From positions 398,739 through 419,528 of the forward strand of contig NW_014577228.1 of NCBI RefSeq assembly GCF_000485595.1: DNA of 20,790 nt. The letters run 5' to 3'. The notes beneath the pieces were generated by a model that worked only from the letters and a program-made list of their open reading frames with translations, ran no database searches and had not been told where the DNA came from. Shown here in pieces: positions 1 through 9,600 of this stretch. Source of the stretch: Priapulus caudatus (Eukaryota > Priapulida > Priapulimorpha > Priapulimorphida > Priapulidae). The stretch's first letter is position 1; each line of letters opens with the position of its first letter. A program made the position numbers and the translations under genes.

Positions 1-685
1 GACTGCCGGGTTTGCTAGTAGAATCTATACATGCCTGGATGTATGAGGCTACAATGTCACAGTGAACAGGGTTTAAATACTAGAATCCCACCACTCCACC
101 ACAGAGTCACCGCAGTAGACATTAGATGAGCGCTGTCGCTCCGCGGCACTTGTTTGAATTACAATGACAATGCAGCATAATTAAGTACATATATATAAAT
201 ATAATATATATTAGAAAATTTGATGATCAGCTGATACTTGATCCTGATCTGCCCTGCTTAAAACTTACAGGCTAAACACCGCTCCAATGGGTCACCTGTC
301 ATTGTTACCTGGTAATAGTGATGGTACACAAATACCAAACATTGAGCAGGGGTTGGATGAGTCACATTGTTCTACTAGTGGATCCCGTTTGAACAGAATC
401 CACCTCAACAGAATAAACAAGAATCTGTAATCCTGCAGAGTGCTGAGGATGATCATACAAATATGCAGGATAATCTGCCCAAACAAACATACATTATGCT
501 TCAATCATAATTTGACTCCAGGAGTTTAGTGTCTGTTTGTGGGGGCTAAGCATTTCCAATTCATTTTGTATATATACTAACGAATTGCAAGTCATTAATA
601 TAAAGAAATTATTACGAATAAAGTTTTTAAAAGAATATGTTAACAAACATTTACAATGCAATGTGTATTAGCATTTCAACAATAG
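1..685. other. Left edge, AT-rich; no supported gene
   Basis: I see no exon with a recognisable product here on either strand. The region should contain the MRPL16 promoter and perhaps a first exon. A short open stretch at 287-311 ends in a GT donor in the right phase for MRPL16 (see the first-exon entry). Confidence 0.5.
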
Positions 686-739
686 CTCAGCTTCTTCTCT
701 AGTGCTTCTGTGTATACAGCAATAAAGCTAATTCTATAC

Positions 740-878
740 ATGATTTCATACTCGTTAAATGTGGAGGCTCCAACATTAAAGCTATTGTTATCATTGCTGT
801 TATTTCCAGATGGATGTTCTTGGTGCTTGCTTCAAGTTGCAGGTCTCAAAGACTACAAAATACCTCCAAAGTTTGAGA
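740..878 (+). CDS. MRPL16: MRPL16 first recognised coding exon, start unresolved
   Basis: The frame that encodes [14 protein letters not shown] is open from 686 to the donor gtaagt at 879. ATG 740 is its only in-frame start codon. An AG acceptor (ttatttccag) ends at 809. If it is used, the exon is 810-878 and needs an upstream exon ending in phase 1. One candidate is ATG 287 to 311, followed by gtaata: nine short codons in the right phase, though its peptide is not clearly a targeting sequence. I prefer ATG 740 for annotation, but a transcript is needed to decide. Confidence 0.5.
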
Positions 879-3458
879 GTAAGTAATTCACATAATACAT
901 CGTATTCTTAAAATAAGATTATTTCAGTAATTCTCCATCATGTTTCTTAAAGCACAGATAATGTGATACATTTGATTGCAGCTAAAGGTACCTACAATGA
1001 TATCAGGGGTTAGTAATGAGACAAATTTGTAATTTTTTATTATTAACCCCTTTGTCATGATTAAATTTGGCATTATTAACCCCTGATGATATTTATCTAT
1101 ACACATGTACATGAAATTTCTTATTAGTGGTTGAGTTTGGTCACTCAGTTAGCATAGTTGATCCATCTCCTCGATCCCCTACCCTAAAGCCTTGGGCCAG
1201 ATATGTGTTTTCAGAAATTTGAAATGTTTAGGATTTTATAATGGTAGTATGATACATGTACGGCATAACATAGTAATGTCCTCGCTCGGTGTGTGGCAGT
1301 ACCCTGTAAGCAAACACATTCGTATTTTTGCAGTGAATGTTACAAACTGAGTATAGAAATATATGAGAACATATGAAACAATAAAGTTAAATAAAGACTA
1401 TAAATACGATATTGATTTATTGTACCAAATTGCAAATAATTATGCAAGGATGGTGCATTATATCAGGAGTCTATCAATATTGATAGACTCCTGATTACAT
1501 CTATACTGAATAAAAAGTTAATGCTGAGCATGATCAAGTGCATCGCCTTTTTTCAGATATCGAATTCCCGGAGAGAGTGAAGCTGAAGATCATGGAACGA
1601 GTGCCACAGTTCAGAGCAAACGAGAAGCCGATAAAGATGATGAAGAATCTGAAGGACCTTAGAGGACCTGAACCAGCGAACAATAAGCTCATACATAAGC
1701 AGTACGGCATCCAGGTATTCATGAAGCCCACTTCTACATCTACTTCTATAGCCACTTCTACATCCACTTCTACATCTACATCTACTTCTACATCTACTTC
1801 TACTTGATTCCACTTCTTCTACTTCTACCTTAGGCCACTTCGACTTCTACTTCTACATCTACTTCTTCTACTTTTACTTCATTCCACTTCTACTTTTACT
1901 CTTAATTCCACGGAGTTCTGACCTTCTTCGTCTAACTAAAGAATCTATAAGCGGCAGAGCAGAAATCTGAGAGCTTCTGGAGTGAAGCGAGTGGAGCGTT
2001 TGCAGGGAAGACAATTTATTGATGTCCTTGTGCTTCATGCGTAATGACGATTTTTCAATTTGAGTCACTGTGATAAGTCACGCCATTGGACCTTTATGTC
2101 CTTATTGGTAAGCACGACTGATACAACCAATTTATTACATTTATTAAAAAATTGTACCTATTATAATTCTATACTTATTTTAATGTAAATTCCCACGAGT
2201 CTATCGCTGCTATGGCACTTCTTTGCTAATAGTAGTTGTTGAATCAGCTACGCGACTCCACAAGTTGACAAGTGAACGTTAATCCTCTGCGTGCGATCGC
2301 AGGCGCTCACGCCGGGGAACCTACGGTGGGGCCACCTGGAGATGATGCGCATCATGGTGAATCGCAACATGGATGACAAGCGCATGTTCGCCGTCTGGCG
2401 CATCGACCCCCCCTGGAAGCCGATTACGAAAAAGGGTCAAGGTCAGCGCATGGGCGGTGGCAAGGGCCCCATCGATCACTACGTGACGCCGGTGAGAGCC
2501 GACAGGATCGTCTTGGAAATGGGCGGCAACATCGAATTCGCAGAGGTGACACTATTCGATTTTCTTTTGTTCGTGATAAATTGTATTTTTGTTAAATTTC
2601 ATGCATATTGTTCTAATAAATAATAGACATTAATGTAGATAATAACACTTTTTCTATCTTCGAAATAGAACTGTACTGCAATTCAATATAGATCATTTTT
2701 AGTTCCAAAGTGCTCAGGGTGGCTAAGAATTTGTTGAACGGGCATGACAAGGAATTATTTCATTCTCATACACGAGCCCTGAGCATATAACATTTTCTTT
2801 ACATGTTTTTTCGTGAAACCTGATTAAAATGTTCATTTTCATAGTTCCCTAGTTATTCTAGTAGGATGATCCAACTAATCATTTGTAAAAATAACATGAG
2901 GGCCTATTGTTTGAAACAAAATTAGTCCTAATATTAACCTCGTATAGTTTGAACATTATTCCCGTAGTGTCGGCAAAAACATGGTAACGTTACAAATTTC
3001 TTATACAGTGTGTAGAGGTCCAGTCTATGAGAAAAAGTTCATGTTAAGACTAATGTTTTAACACTAAATTTAATGTAAAAAACAACACTAGTTGTGTTTT
3101 TAACAATGCGCGCTAGTTATATTACGAAAATCATAATAAATATAGGACTAATATATAATCTATTATACATATAATATATAATACAGCTAATCCTATGAGA
3201 AATGAACTTGTTTGTGTAACGACGGCAGTTTGTACGTGATAGGTGAAGCCACTGCTGGAGGGAATCGTGAAGAAGCTGCCCTTAAAGGCGTGGACGGTGA
3301 GTCAGCAGCTGCTTGATGAGAAGGAGGCGCAAGATGCGTTTGAGCGAGAGAGCAACAACAATCCGTTCACGCTCGAGTTTCTCATCAAGAACAACATGCA
3401 AGGCTGCCGCCAGTGGATGAGCAAGTACGACAAGATGTGGTACATGAAGTACAAGTAG
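740..3458 (+). CDS. MRPL16: Mitochondrial large ribosomal subunit protein uL16m (four coding exons)
   Basis: Nuclear gene for the uL16 protein of the mitochondrial large ribosomal subunit, which acts in the mitochondrial matrix near the tRNA-binding sites. Coding exons are 740-878 (5' end uncertain), 1557-1714, 2303-2545 and 3243-3458, with the stop TAG at 3456-3458. Donors are gtaagt, gtattc and gtgaca; all acceptors end in AG. Phases are 1, 0 and 0, and the frame stays open throughout. Exon 1 encodes [14 protein letters not shown]. Exon 2 encodes [18 protein letters not shown] and LRGPEPANN. Exon 3 holds the uL16 core: [30 protein letters not shown] and [14 protein letters not shown]. Exon 4 encodes the C-terminus, [19 protein letters not shown]. 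With ATG 740 the protein is 251 residues, the human length as I recall it. That N-terminus has no arginines and is a poor targeting peptide, so an upstream first exon is possible. Confidence 0.9.
1462..1495. repeat. Perfect 34-bp palindrome (TCAGGAGT family)
   Basis: The sequence reads identically on both strands over 34 bases, centred on aatatt, with outer ends atcaggagt and actcctgat. It lies in MRPL16 intron 1 (879-1556). The outer arm matches three other foldbacks in this window, at 10191, 10984 and 17587. Confidence 0.85.
1729..1900 (+). repeat. Imperfect CTTCTA/CATCTA hexanucleotide array
   Basis: A pyrimidine-rich array of mixed cttcta, catcta and cacttc units begins 15 bases after the MRPL16 exon 2 donor (gtattc at 1715). 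It decays into ttctacttt variants by about 1900. It makes long spurious Ser/Thr frames on the plus strand. Confidence 0.85.
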
Positions 3459-3799
3459 GGGAGAAGAGAAGAGGACGAGTAGTGAGGAGCAATAAGTAAG
3501 CATGCACCAGAGAGGCGATGGACGTGGCAGAGAAACGCTGGTGCAGTTGGACTTGCGACTGGATTGTTACGAACTCGCGTGCAATCAAGTGTTTGCTTGG
3601 GAGCCTGTCCTCACTTGTACGTAGTCAACAAGCTGGCTGTGAATCGCCAGCTGTGATGGTAGCATGTAACATTGTAGAGGAGCCACATGTATCGTAAGAT
3701 GCGGCGAAGCATGGTGGTGAAATAATGACGTTGAGATGCAGAGCCATCTTGTGTTAAACGACAATCTGTGGATTTTGTAGAGCTTTGGTTTTATTACTA

Positions 3800-3805
3800 A
3801 TTAAA
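3800..3805 (+). terminator. Candidate MRPL16 poly(A) signal ATTAAA
   Basis: ATTAAA lies 342 bases after the MRPL16 stop codon and is followed about 30 bases later by a T/GT-rich tract (3835-3855). This is the common second-choice vertebrate and invertebrate signal. A weaker AATAAG occurs at 3491. Confidence 0.4.
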
Positions 3806-3945
3806 TATATAACTGACATAGAAGCGACTAATTTACTTTGTACATTGTGTTCTTTTGGATCAGGTTCTGTTACTCTCACATGCTTGTAAAAAAATGCTAC
3901 GACATATACCAAGCTAATTACAACAAGTCATTTTAAGCATACCTA

Positions 3946-4035
3946 GGGCCGGTTTCATGAAGCGTGATTAAGTCCTTAATCATGATTATTGATTTAACTA
4001 TAACTAAAGTTAATCACGCTTCGTGAAACCGGCCC
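3946..4035. mobile_element. 90-bp MITE-like foldback with 25-bp terminal inverted repeats
   Basis: The left end (3946-3970) begins gggccggtttcatgaagcg. The right end (4011-4035) is its reverse complement with one mismatch in 25. The loop is about 40 bases. It sits between the convergent 3' ends of MRPL16 and MRM3. Ends of this gggccggtttc type are, from memory, common among short non-autonomous repeats of marine invertebrates. No target-site duplication is clear. Confidence 0.8.
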
Positions 4036-4189
4036 CTGGTTTATATTTCATTATAAGTGGATAACACCAATAGCACTGTGTAAGACTGCGATCGCAGCAT
4101 CGCATACACAGATTGCCTTCATTTTAGTAGCATCATAAAACAAACTCTGTAGCTTCACCTGGACATGGGATGAACTTGCATCTATTACG

Positions 4190-4195
4190 TTTAAT
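4190..4195 (-). terminator. Candidate MRM3 poly(A) signal overlapping the stop codon
   Basis: On the minus strand ATTAAA overlaps the MRM3 stop codon TAA (4193-4191). If used, the 3' UTR would be very short. I saw no AATAAA between the stop codon and the MITE at 4035. Confidence 0.25.
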
Positions 4196-6427
4196 TAACA
4201 TGTACATTACTATCCTCCTCCGCATCGTCCGCATCGACGCTAGAATCCATCGTCTGCCTCTTCATTTCGAAGGCGATAACAGCCATGGCCGTCGCCGCGT
4301 TTAGACTGTCGACGCCTCTGCTCATCGGAACGTAGACGCGAAACCCGTCGCAGTCGCGCGCGAGCTTCACCGCCGCCGCGCTCAGTCCCTGCGTCTCGCC
4401 TCCGACGACGAGCACCAGTTCCCTGCCCGCGTAGTAGAGCTGCGTGTACGCGATGCAGCGGACATCGCACGCTCGCAGGTCTGTTGCCGCGTACGACGGA
4501 TCCGTCACGGCGCCCGTTTTCGCGTCTACGCTAATCTCGTAGCCGTCGTCGTCGTCGTCGTCGTCGGGCGGGGCACGGAGTCTCACGTCGATGTCGATCG
4601 TCAGCTTGCTGCTGCTGTCGGCGAGGCAGACGAAGGCTTGTGCTGGCAGCTGGTGCTTCACGGCCGGCCAGACGACGTTCGTGTAGATGCCGACGCGGAA
4701 GTGGGCGCCGGCGGCAGCGCGAATCACCTTCGGTTCCCACACGTCGACGCAACCTGCGCGATTCGTAACAAATGAACAGCTGTGCTGATCGACGCAAACT
4801 GATGAACACCGTGTCATGCTCGGTCGCATGAAAATTGGCAGGACACTAAAACAGGGCAGTATACACTTGGTAAGGATAACATCTCCTTAGCTATAAGAGA
4901 AACATTTAGAAACATTTTAATTCAAACAGATCAAATTTGTTTCATATATATTCGTGATGTCATTGATACGTTACGATATGACACATACATGACATGATAT
5001 GGGTGATGTCGTCATCACCATTGATTGTTGGGGTTCATAAATATCACACCTTTAATCATGAGAACTTTCTTACAGCCGACGGCTGCTAGAGTGCGTAGTA
5101 TGACTCCCATATTCCCTGGGTCACGGATGTTGTCACAGATAACGGTCAAGGGCATGGTGTCACCTTCAATCTTCAAATCGCCATACCGTGGCATGTTGAA
5201 AATACCTGCAATTACAATTAGTAACTTAAAAACCTAACCTAAATAGTAAAATGGTTTTGTAGATTTACAGGCTGTGCAGATTTGAATTATTCGTGGTATT
5301 TTTTTAAAACATAATTGGTTGACATAGTGTAACAGTAATGATACTACTATTTATTGAAATGTTGATCGTTTCTCACCAACTATTCCGGATGGAGTTTCCA
5401 CATCTGACCACAAGCACATTTGCTTATAGGAGATCTTGTAGAGCTTGCAGGCTCCCACCATGTCTAACGGAATGTCACTTAGCAGGTCTCGCTTGGTGAA
5501 GAACAGAGAGTCGGCTTGCGCCCCAGCCAGTATCGCATCGCGGATAAGTCGCTTACCCTCTAGCAGTATCTTCCCCATGCTCTCTCTCTTCTTCCTCGAC
5601 TTTACATCCATCATAGCGTTGCTGCGAAATAAATGGTTTGGGAGAAAATATTTTGGATGAATGTTGTTACAAAAGCATTTCACTATCCTGTAATTATAAC
5701 TCTTCAGAGTCCAAGGGAAAGGATTTTGACATCTATCACATCGGTAGATCGACATTTCATGTTTCAACGTCACAGTTTACTAAAGATGATGGCAGGGAGT
5801 TCTAGTCAGGAATGACTGAAACAAAGAAGCTAAATTTGTACGGGTCCTCTGAAGAGGATAAGTTGTAGGGGGGGGGGAGACGTGGTTAGAGGAAGATAAC
5901 CGAGTATCACGCAGTCAGCAATCCCTGCAGTAAAGAAACACGGGTGCTGCACCCATATGCTTTATTTACCTGAATCGTTTATCGCTGTCCTGCAGCCTGT
6001 CAAACAACACCAGGGGCGAATCATTGGCCTTCTTAATTCTGTGATTGTATTCTTTCACTTCAGGCCTGTCAGTTTTTACTTTTCCTGTGGGTTTAAATGA
6101 GATATTGCTACTCATTTCTGTAGTCGACGTGGCGTGTCCCTGTTTCTCTAGTGTGTGACTGCGTTTATCGGTTTGCTTGACTCTGGATATGGCTTCATCG
6201 TGGGCATATTCTGTATCCAAAATAGATTTTGCTTGCGATTGAGATGGCCTTTTCTCCAGTACACCTTTGCGATGAAACTCGTCTGCTTCTGTTTGTGTGA
6301 GGATACTCTTTGGCACTCGACGAAGGTACCTACCGTACGATCTACTGCACGTGTATTGTAAAGCTGGGGCACAGCGATATACGTTTGGGATTGTTTGCAA
6401 CGCACGCATTGCAAAGGGGGCAGCCAT
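4191..6427 (-). CDS. MRM3: Mitochondrial rRNA 2'-O-methyltransferase 3 (SpoU family, four exons)
   Basis: SAM-dependent SPOUT-fold enzyme. Human MRM3 methylates the 2'-O of a guanosine (G1370) in the 16S mt-rRNA A-loop, aiding mitoribosome assembly. Exons on the minus strand are 6427-5970, 5621-5377, 5205-5050 and 4753-4191, with phases 2, 1 and 1. Every join keeps the frame and gives 473 residues, against about 420 in human. The start ATG has a good context (A at -3, G at +4) and opens an Arg/Ala-rich presequence. SpoU motif 1 is at about 259-278 (CDNIRDPGNMGVILRTLAAVG region), motif 2 at about 404-409 (GGETQG) and motif 3 at about 428-438 (VPMSRGVDSLN). The family block GCVDVWEPKV spans the exon 3/4 join. 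Seven consecutive aspartates (350-356) fall in a variable acidic segment. A frame upstream of 6427 is open but begins only with TTG, so it was not used. Confidence 0.95.
4544..4564 (-). repeat. Seven-unit GAC run encoding poly-aspartate in MRM3
   Basis: Seven identical GAC codons (GTC on the plus strand) lie between two proline codons and Gly-Tyr in MRM3 exon 4. The uninterrupted codon identity suggests microsatellite expansion in a tolerant loop between SpoU motifs 1 and 2. Confidence 0.8.
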
Positions 6428-6676
6428 TGTGGATTTGGCCGCACACGTAATACTAGAAATTACTGTTTGAGAAATTTTCAAGTCAATATTGTGGCAAGAA
6501 AAAATAATTTACACATGTAAATTTAAGTATCATAATTATAGTGTTATTCTTTTGTTGTTATACAGCCATTTTATTTTTTAAATGTTAACTATAAAAAATA
6601 ACAAACATCAGCGAGTGTTTTATTAGGGTTGTGTGCGGCCATAGATTTTTTTCAATCTTTTCTGCTTTCTAATAAA
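6428..6676. promoter_or_regulatory. Shared bidirectional promoter region of MRM3 and GLOD4
   Basis: Only 249 bases separate the two start codons, so both promoters and both 5' UTRs must lie here unless non-coding first exons exist. The region is AT-rich and has no clear TATA box at a fixed distance. On the minus strand AAAATGGCTG (6572-6563) fits the YY1 core AARATGGC. A second YY1-like ATGGCTGCC overlaps the MRM3 start codon itself. A further GGCCAT occurs near 6639. YY1-like elements overlapping the start are known in housekeeping and mitochondrial genes; their use here is inferred. Confidence 0.65.
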
Positions 6677-9600
6677 ATGGGTACAATAAGACCTTTGCAT
6701 TTTGTGTTTAAAGTCGGCGATCGTGCAAGGACTGCACATTTCTATCGCGACATCTTGGGCATGAAGGTATGACGTTTGGAGCAGATAGAAACGTTTACCG
6801 TTTTAAGTAAAATGAATGAGTAATTTTGGGCAGTTCAGTTCAGTTCACAGTCACAGAATCACAGTTGCACTGTCGCGTGTCTATCAGCTGTGTATGTCAC
6901 GTGACAGTGTCATGAACACTAGTTAATCATAATGACGAGCTAAGAATAATATTATACATTGCATGTATGTTGTTATCAGAACATGATTAGTAAGTGGGAG
7001 CCACGTCTTGGGTCTAAGACTGCTGTAGCATCATCGTATATCACGTGTGTCATCGTGTATGGTCATTTGTTAATCATAATGATAAACCATAGGCATATAT
7101 CCAGAGAGACCGGGTACAAGATGGCGTTGCGCAAAAGATGCGTTGTTCCCCGACCGCCGAAAGCGGTTAAGCCGCGCACTTCCGCGGGGACTGGGCGCAC
7201 GCGACCGCGGGATGTATAGCTATAGCTCCCCGCTATACGCATTCGCGCGCCGAAGGAAGGCGGGCGCGCGAATGCGTATAGTAGGCAGCCTAACATCGCG
7301 CAGTTTTCGGGACACGTACATCGGCTCGGCTACATCGGCTTTGGAGGGGGGCCTTTCCGATTATAGATTGACACGCGTTTGTACATCCTCGCCGTCGTAC
7401 CGTCACCTGCCGTATTTTCGTACCTTATCTGGCGTTCTCCCACTATCTTTCTCTCTTTCTCGCACTCCCCACGGTCTGTCTCTCTCTCGCTCGCTCCGCC
7501 GCCACGGGTTAATACACATACACTATATACATGCATCAATGCTTCCGCAGCCTGGCACACAAGCATGCACTTGCAGCGTTTCAATAAAATGTAATGCTAA
7601 ATAAATACAAAATCTATTTACTACGAAAGTCACCGCGGCGCAAAAACTCCCCGAGGAGGGAGGCTGGAATGTCGCGCTCCGCGGTCTTCGTAAAAACATG
7701 TGCATATATATATTTGTGTGTCAGTGTCGCGGCGTATTGTAGGATTAGCTACGTGTAAAAACTGCCACGGCCACGCCAGCACGTGCTCGCACGACCTGCC
7801 GTCGCCACGGGCAGCGCGGGGTCAAGAGGTTGATAAAAACCTCGCACGTACGGAGCCAGGCGCTTTTGGAGATAGATAGCATCTAGACCGCGCCAGCCCA
7901 CGTGGAGCGCCGTACACGTCTTCGTTAAAACCTCTGTGATAGACGTAACGCTATACTCGGCAGAAGCGCCTGTCATCGCGTAGCGGCCAATGAGCGAGCG
8001 CGTCATTGCTTATTGACAGCATTTCTTGTAGGAGCCACTACGTCTTAGCCATGAGGCGCGCCACCCCAAAAAAAGTTTAGGGGCCGTTTGGAGATGGCCT
8101 CAAGCCGTCCATCCCGAAATGTCGGTTGGATTGCGCCCAGTTTTCGCGGAGTGCGTTTTCAGACCCCTGTCTCAGATATGTGGACAAAAAGGGGGCGGCG
8201 TATTCGCGTTAGGGCGCGGCTTCGCCTCGAGCTGTGCGCTGCGCGCAAAAACCGGGGCCGCAAGTCCGTCCAGTCCACCCCCGGCCACCATGCTTACGCT
8301 ACAGCACGTTTTCTTATAACCCCTATATAACCTAGTATATATAGGGTTATGTATAGATAATATATGTGCTATTGCGTGAAATTATCACGACAATAACCTC
8401 ATAAATATTAGCGTTCAAAATCAATGTCCAAGGGCTATATCGAAGACGGAAAGAGACAAAGTTGATTAAATTGATCAACACTGCGGATCGCAGTAGAAAA
8501 AGCATCGAATTTGCAAATAACTAAAGAGGAAAGGAGAGAATTACAGTACAGAATGACAGAAACGAAGAAACTGATCCTTTGAAGATGTCGTGTGTCGAAA
8601 GCAATGGTCACGCTCGGATGATCGAGTGCAATGAACAGGCTCGCTTCATCAAGCAAGAGCAATCTTCACTATATTATAATAGTAGCTTATTTATTATTCA
8701 TATTATTTGATATTCTGGCAAATGTGAAAACTGTTAACATATCTCATACTGAATTTACAGGTTTTGAGGCATGAGGAGTTCAAAGAAGGTTGCAAAGCTG
8801 CTTGTAACGGGTAATCAGTGTTATGTACTTATATTTATTGTGTTAATCAATTTGTTACGTTGGTATTCAGCGTAATCATTGTCCACATTAAGATAATCTT
8901 ATTTTTGTCTTTCTTCTATTTATTATATTAGTTTCCTGGTTTTAGATAAATAAAAAAATAATAAATAAATAGATAAATAGTATAACGAATACATATTAAT
9001 TAATATCATTCTATTGTCAGAAGCCTGACTTATTTGTCTCTGCTCTTTAATTATCAAATCTTTCTCTCTCATTCTTACTAGACCATTTGATGGTCAGTGG
9101 AGCAAGACAATGGTGGGCTACGGACCAGAAGACGATCATTTTGTCGTAGAGCTCACGTACAACTACGGAATAGGATCCTACAAACTTGGCAATGACTTTG
9201 CAGTATGTATAGTCCATACGTCCAAGCACAGGAATAGTATTCTTAAAATATCTAGCATCATCTGTGTTTAGATGCACTTCAATGGTGCATTGATACAACT
9301 AACGCCATCTATAGGGGTCCTACTTGAAGTCTCACTGGCGCACAAAGGGTCGTTGTCGTATAATGGCGTATAATATGTACCCGAGGTAACTATCTGATAG
9401 GGTTAGGGTGTTAGGGTTGGGGAGTAGGCGTAGGCGACATACTCGCCGACACCTCGGGTACTACATACATGACAACGACCCCTCAGCCTCACTGGCCTAG
9501 TATAGCTTCTCAAAATCTTTTCATTTGACAGCTATTCGTGTAAAGCTGTGATTTACAGGTTTACTGATACAACTAACGCCATCTGTAGGGTTTCTATATG

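Larger units (their letters stand above)
7100..8310. other. CpG-dense block inside AT-rich GLOD4 intron 1
   Basis: Base composition shifts sharply to GC- and CpG-rich over about 1.2 kb, then returns to AT-rich DNA before exon 2 at 8761. It holds the 7233-7281 hairpin, a CT-rich stretch (7440-7500) and one copy of a dispersed repeat (7570-7635). Open frames here have no recognisable protein features. It could be an inserted element or an intragenic CpG island; I cannot tell which. Confidence 0.5.

Noticed and set aside
4240-4809. Arg-rich alternative frames opposite or offset to MRM3 exon 4
   Set aside because: They are out of frame with the SpoU motifs and produced by GC-rich codons.
6428-6481. 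N-terminal extension of MRM3 to 6481
   Set aside because: The frame is open, but the codon at 6481 is TTG; ATG at 6427 has a better context and begins a presequence-like peptide.
8088-8330. Arg-rich plus-strand frames in GLOD4 intron 1
   Set aside because: They reflect CpG-rich composition; no splice context or family resemblance.
9400-9425. Telomere-like TTAGGG units
   Set aside because: Only a few imperfect units inside a foldback element; too short for an interstitial telomere.
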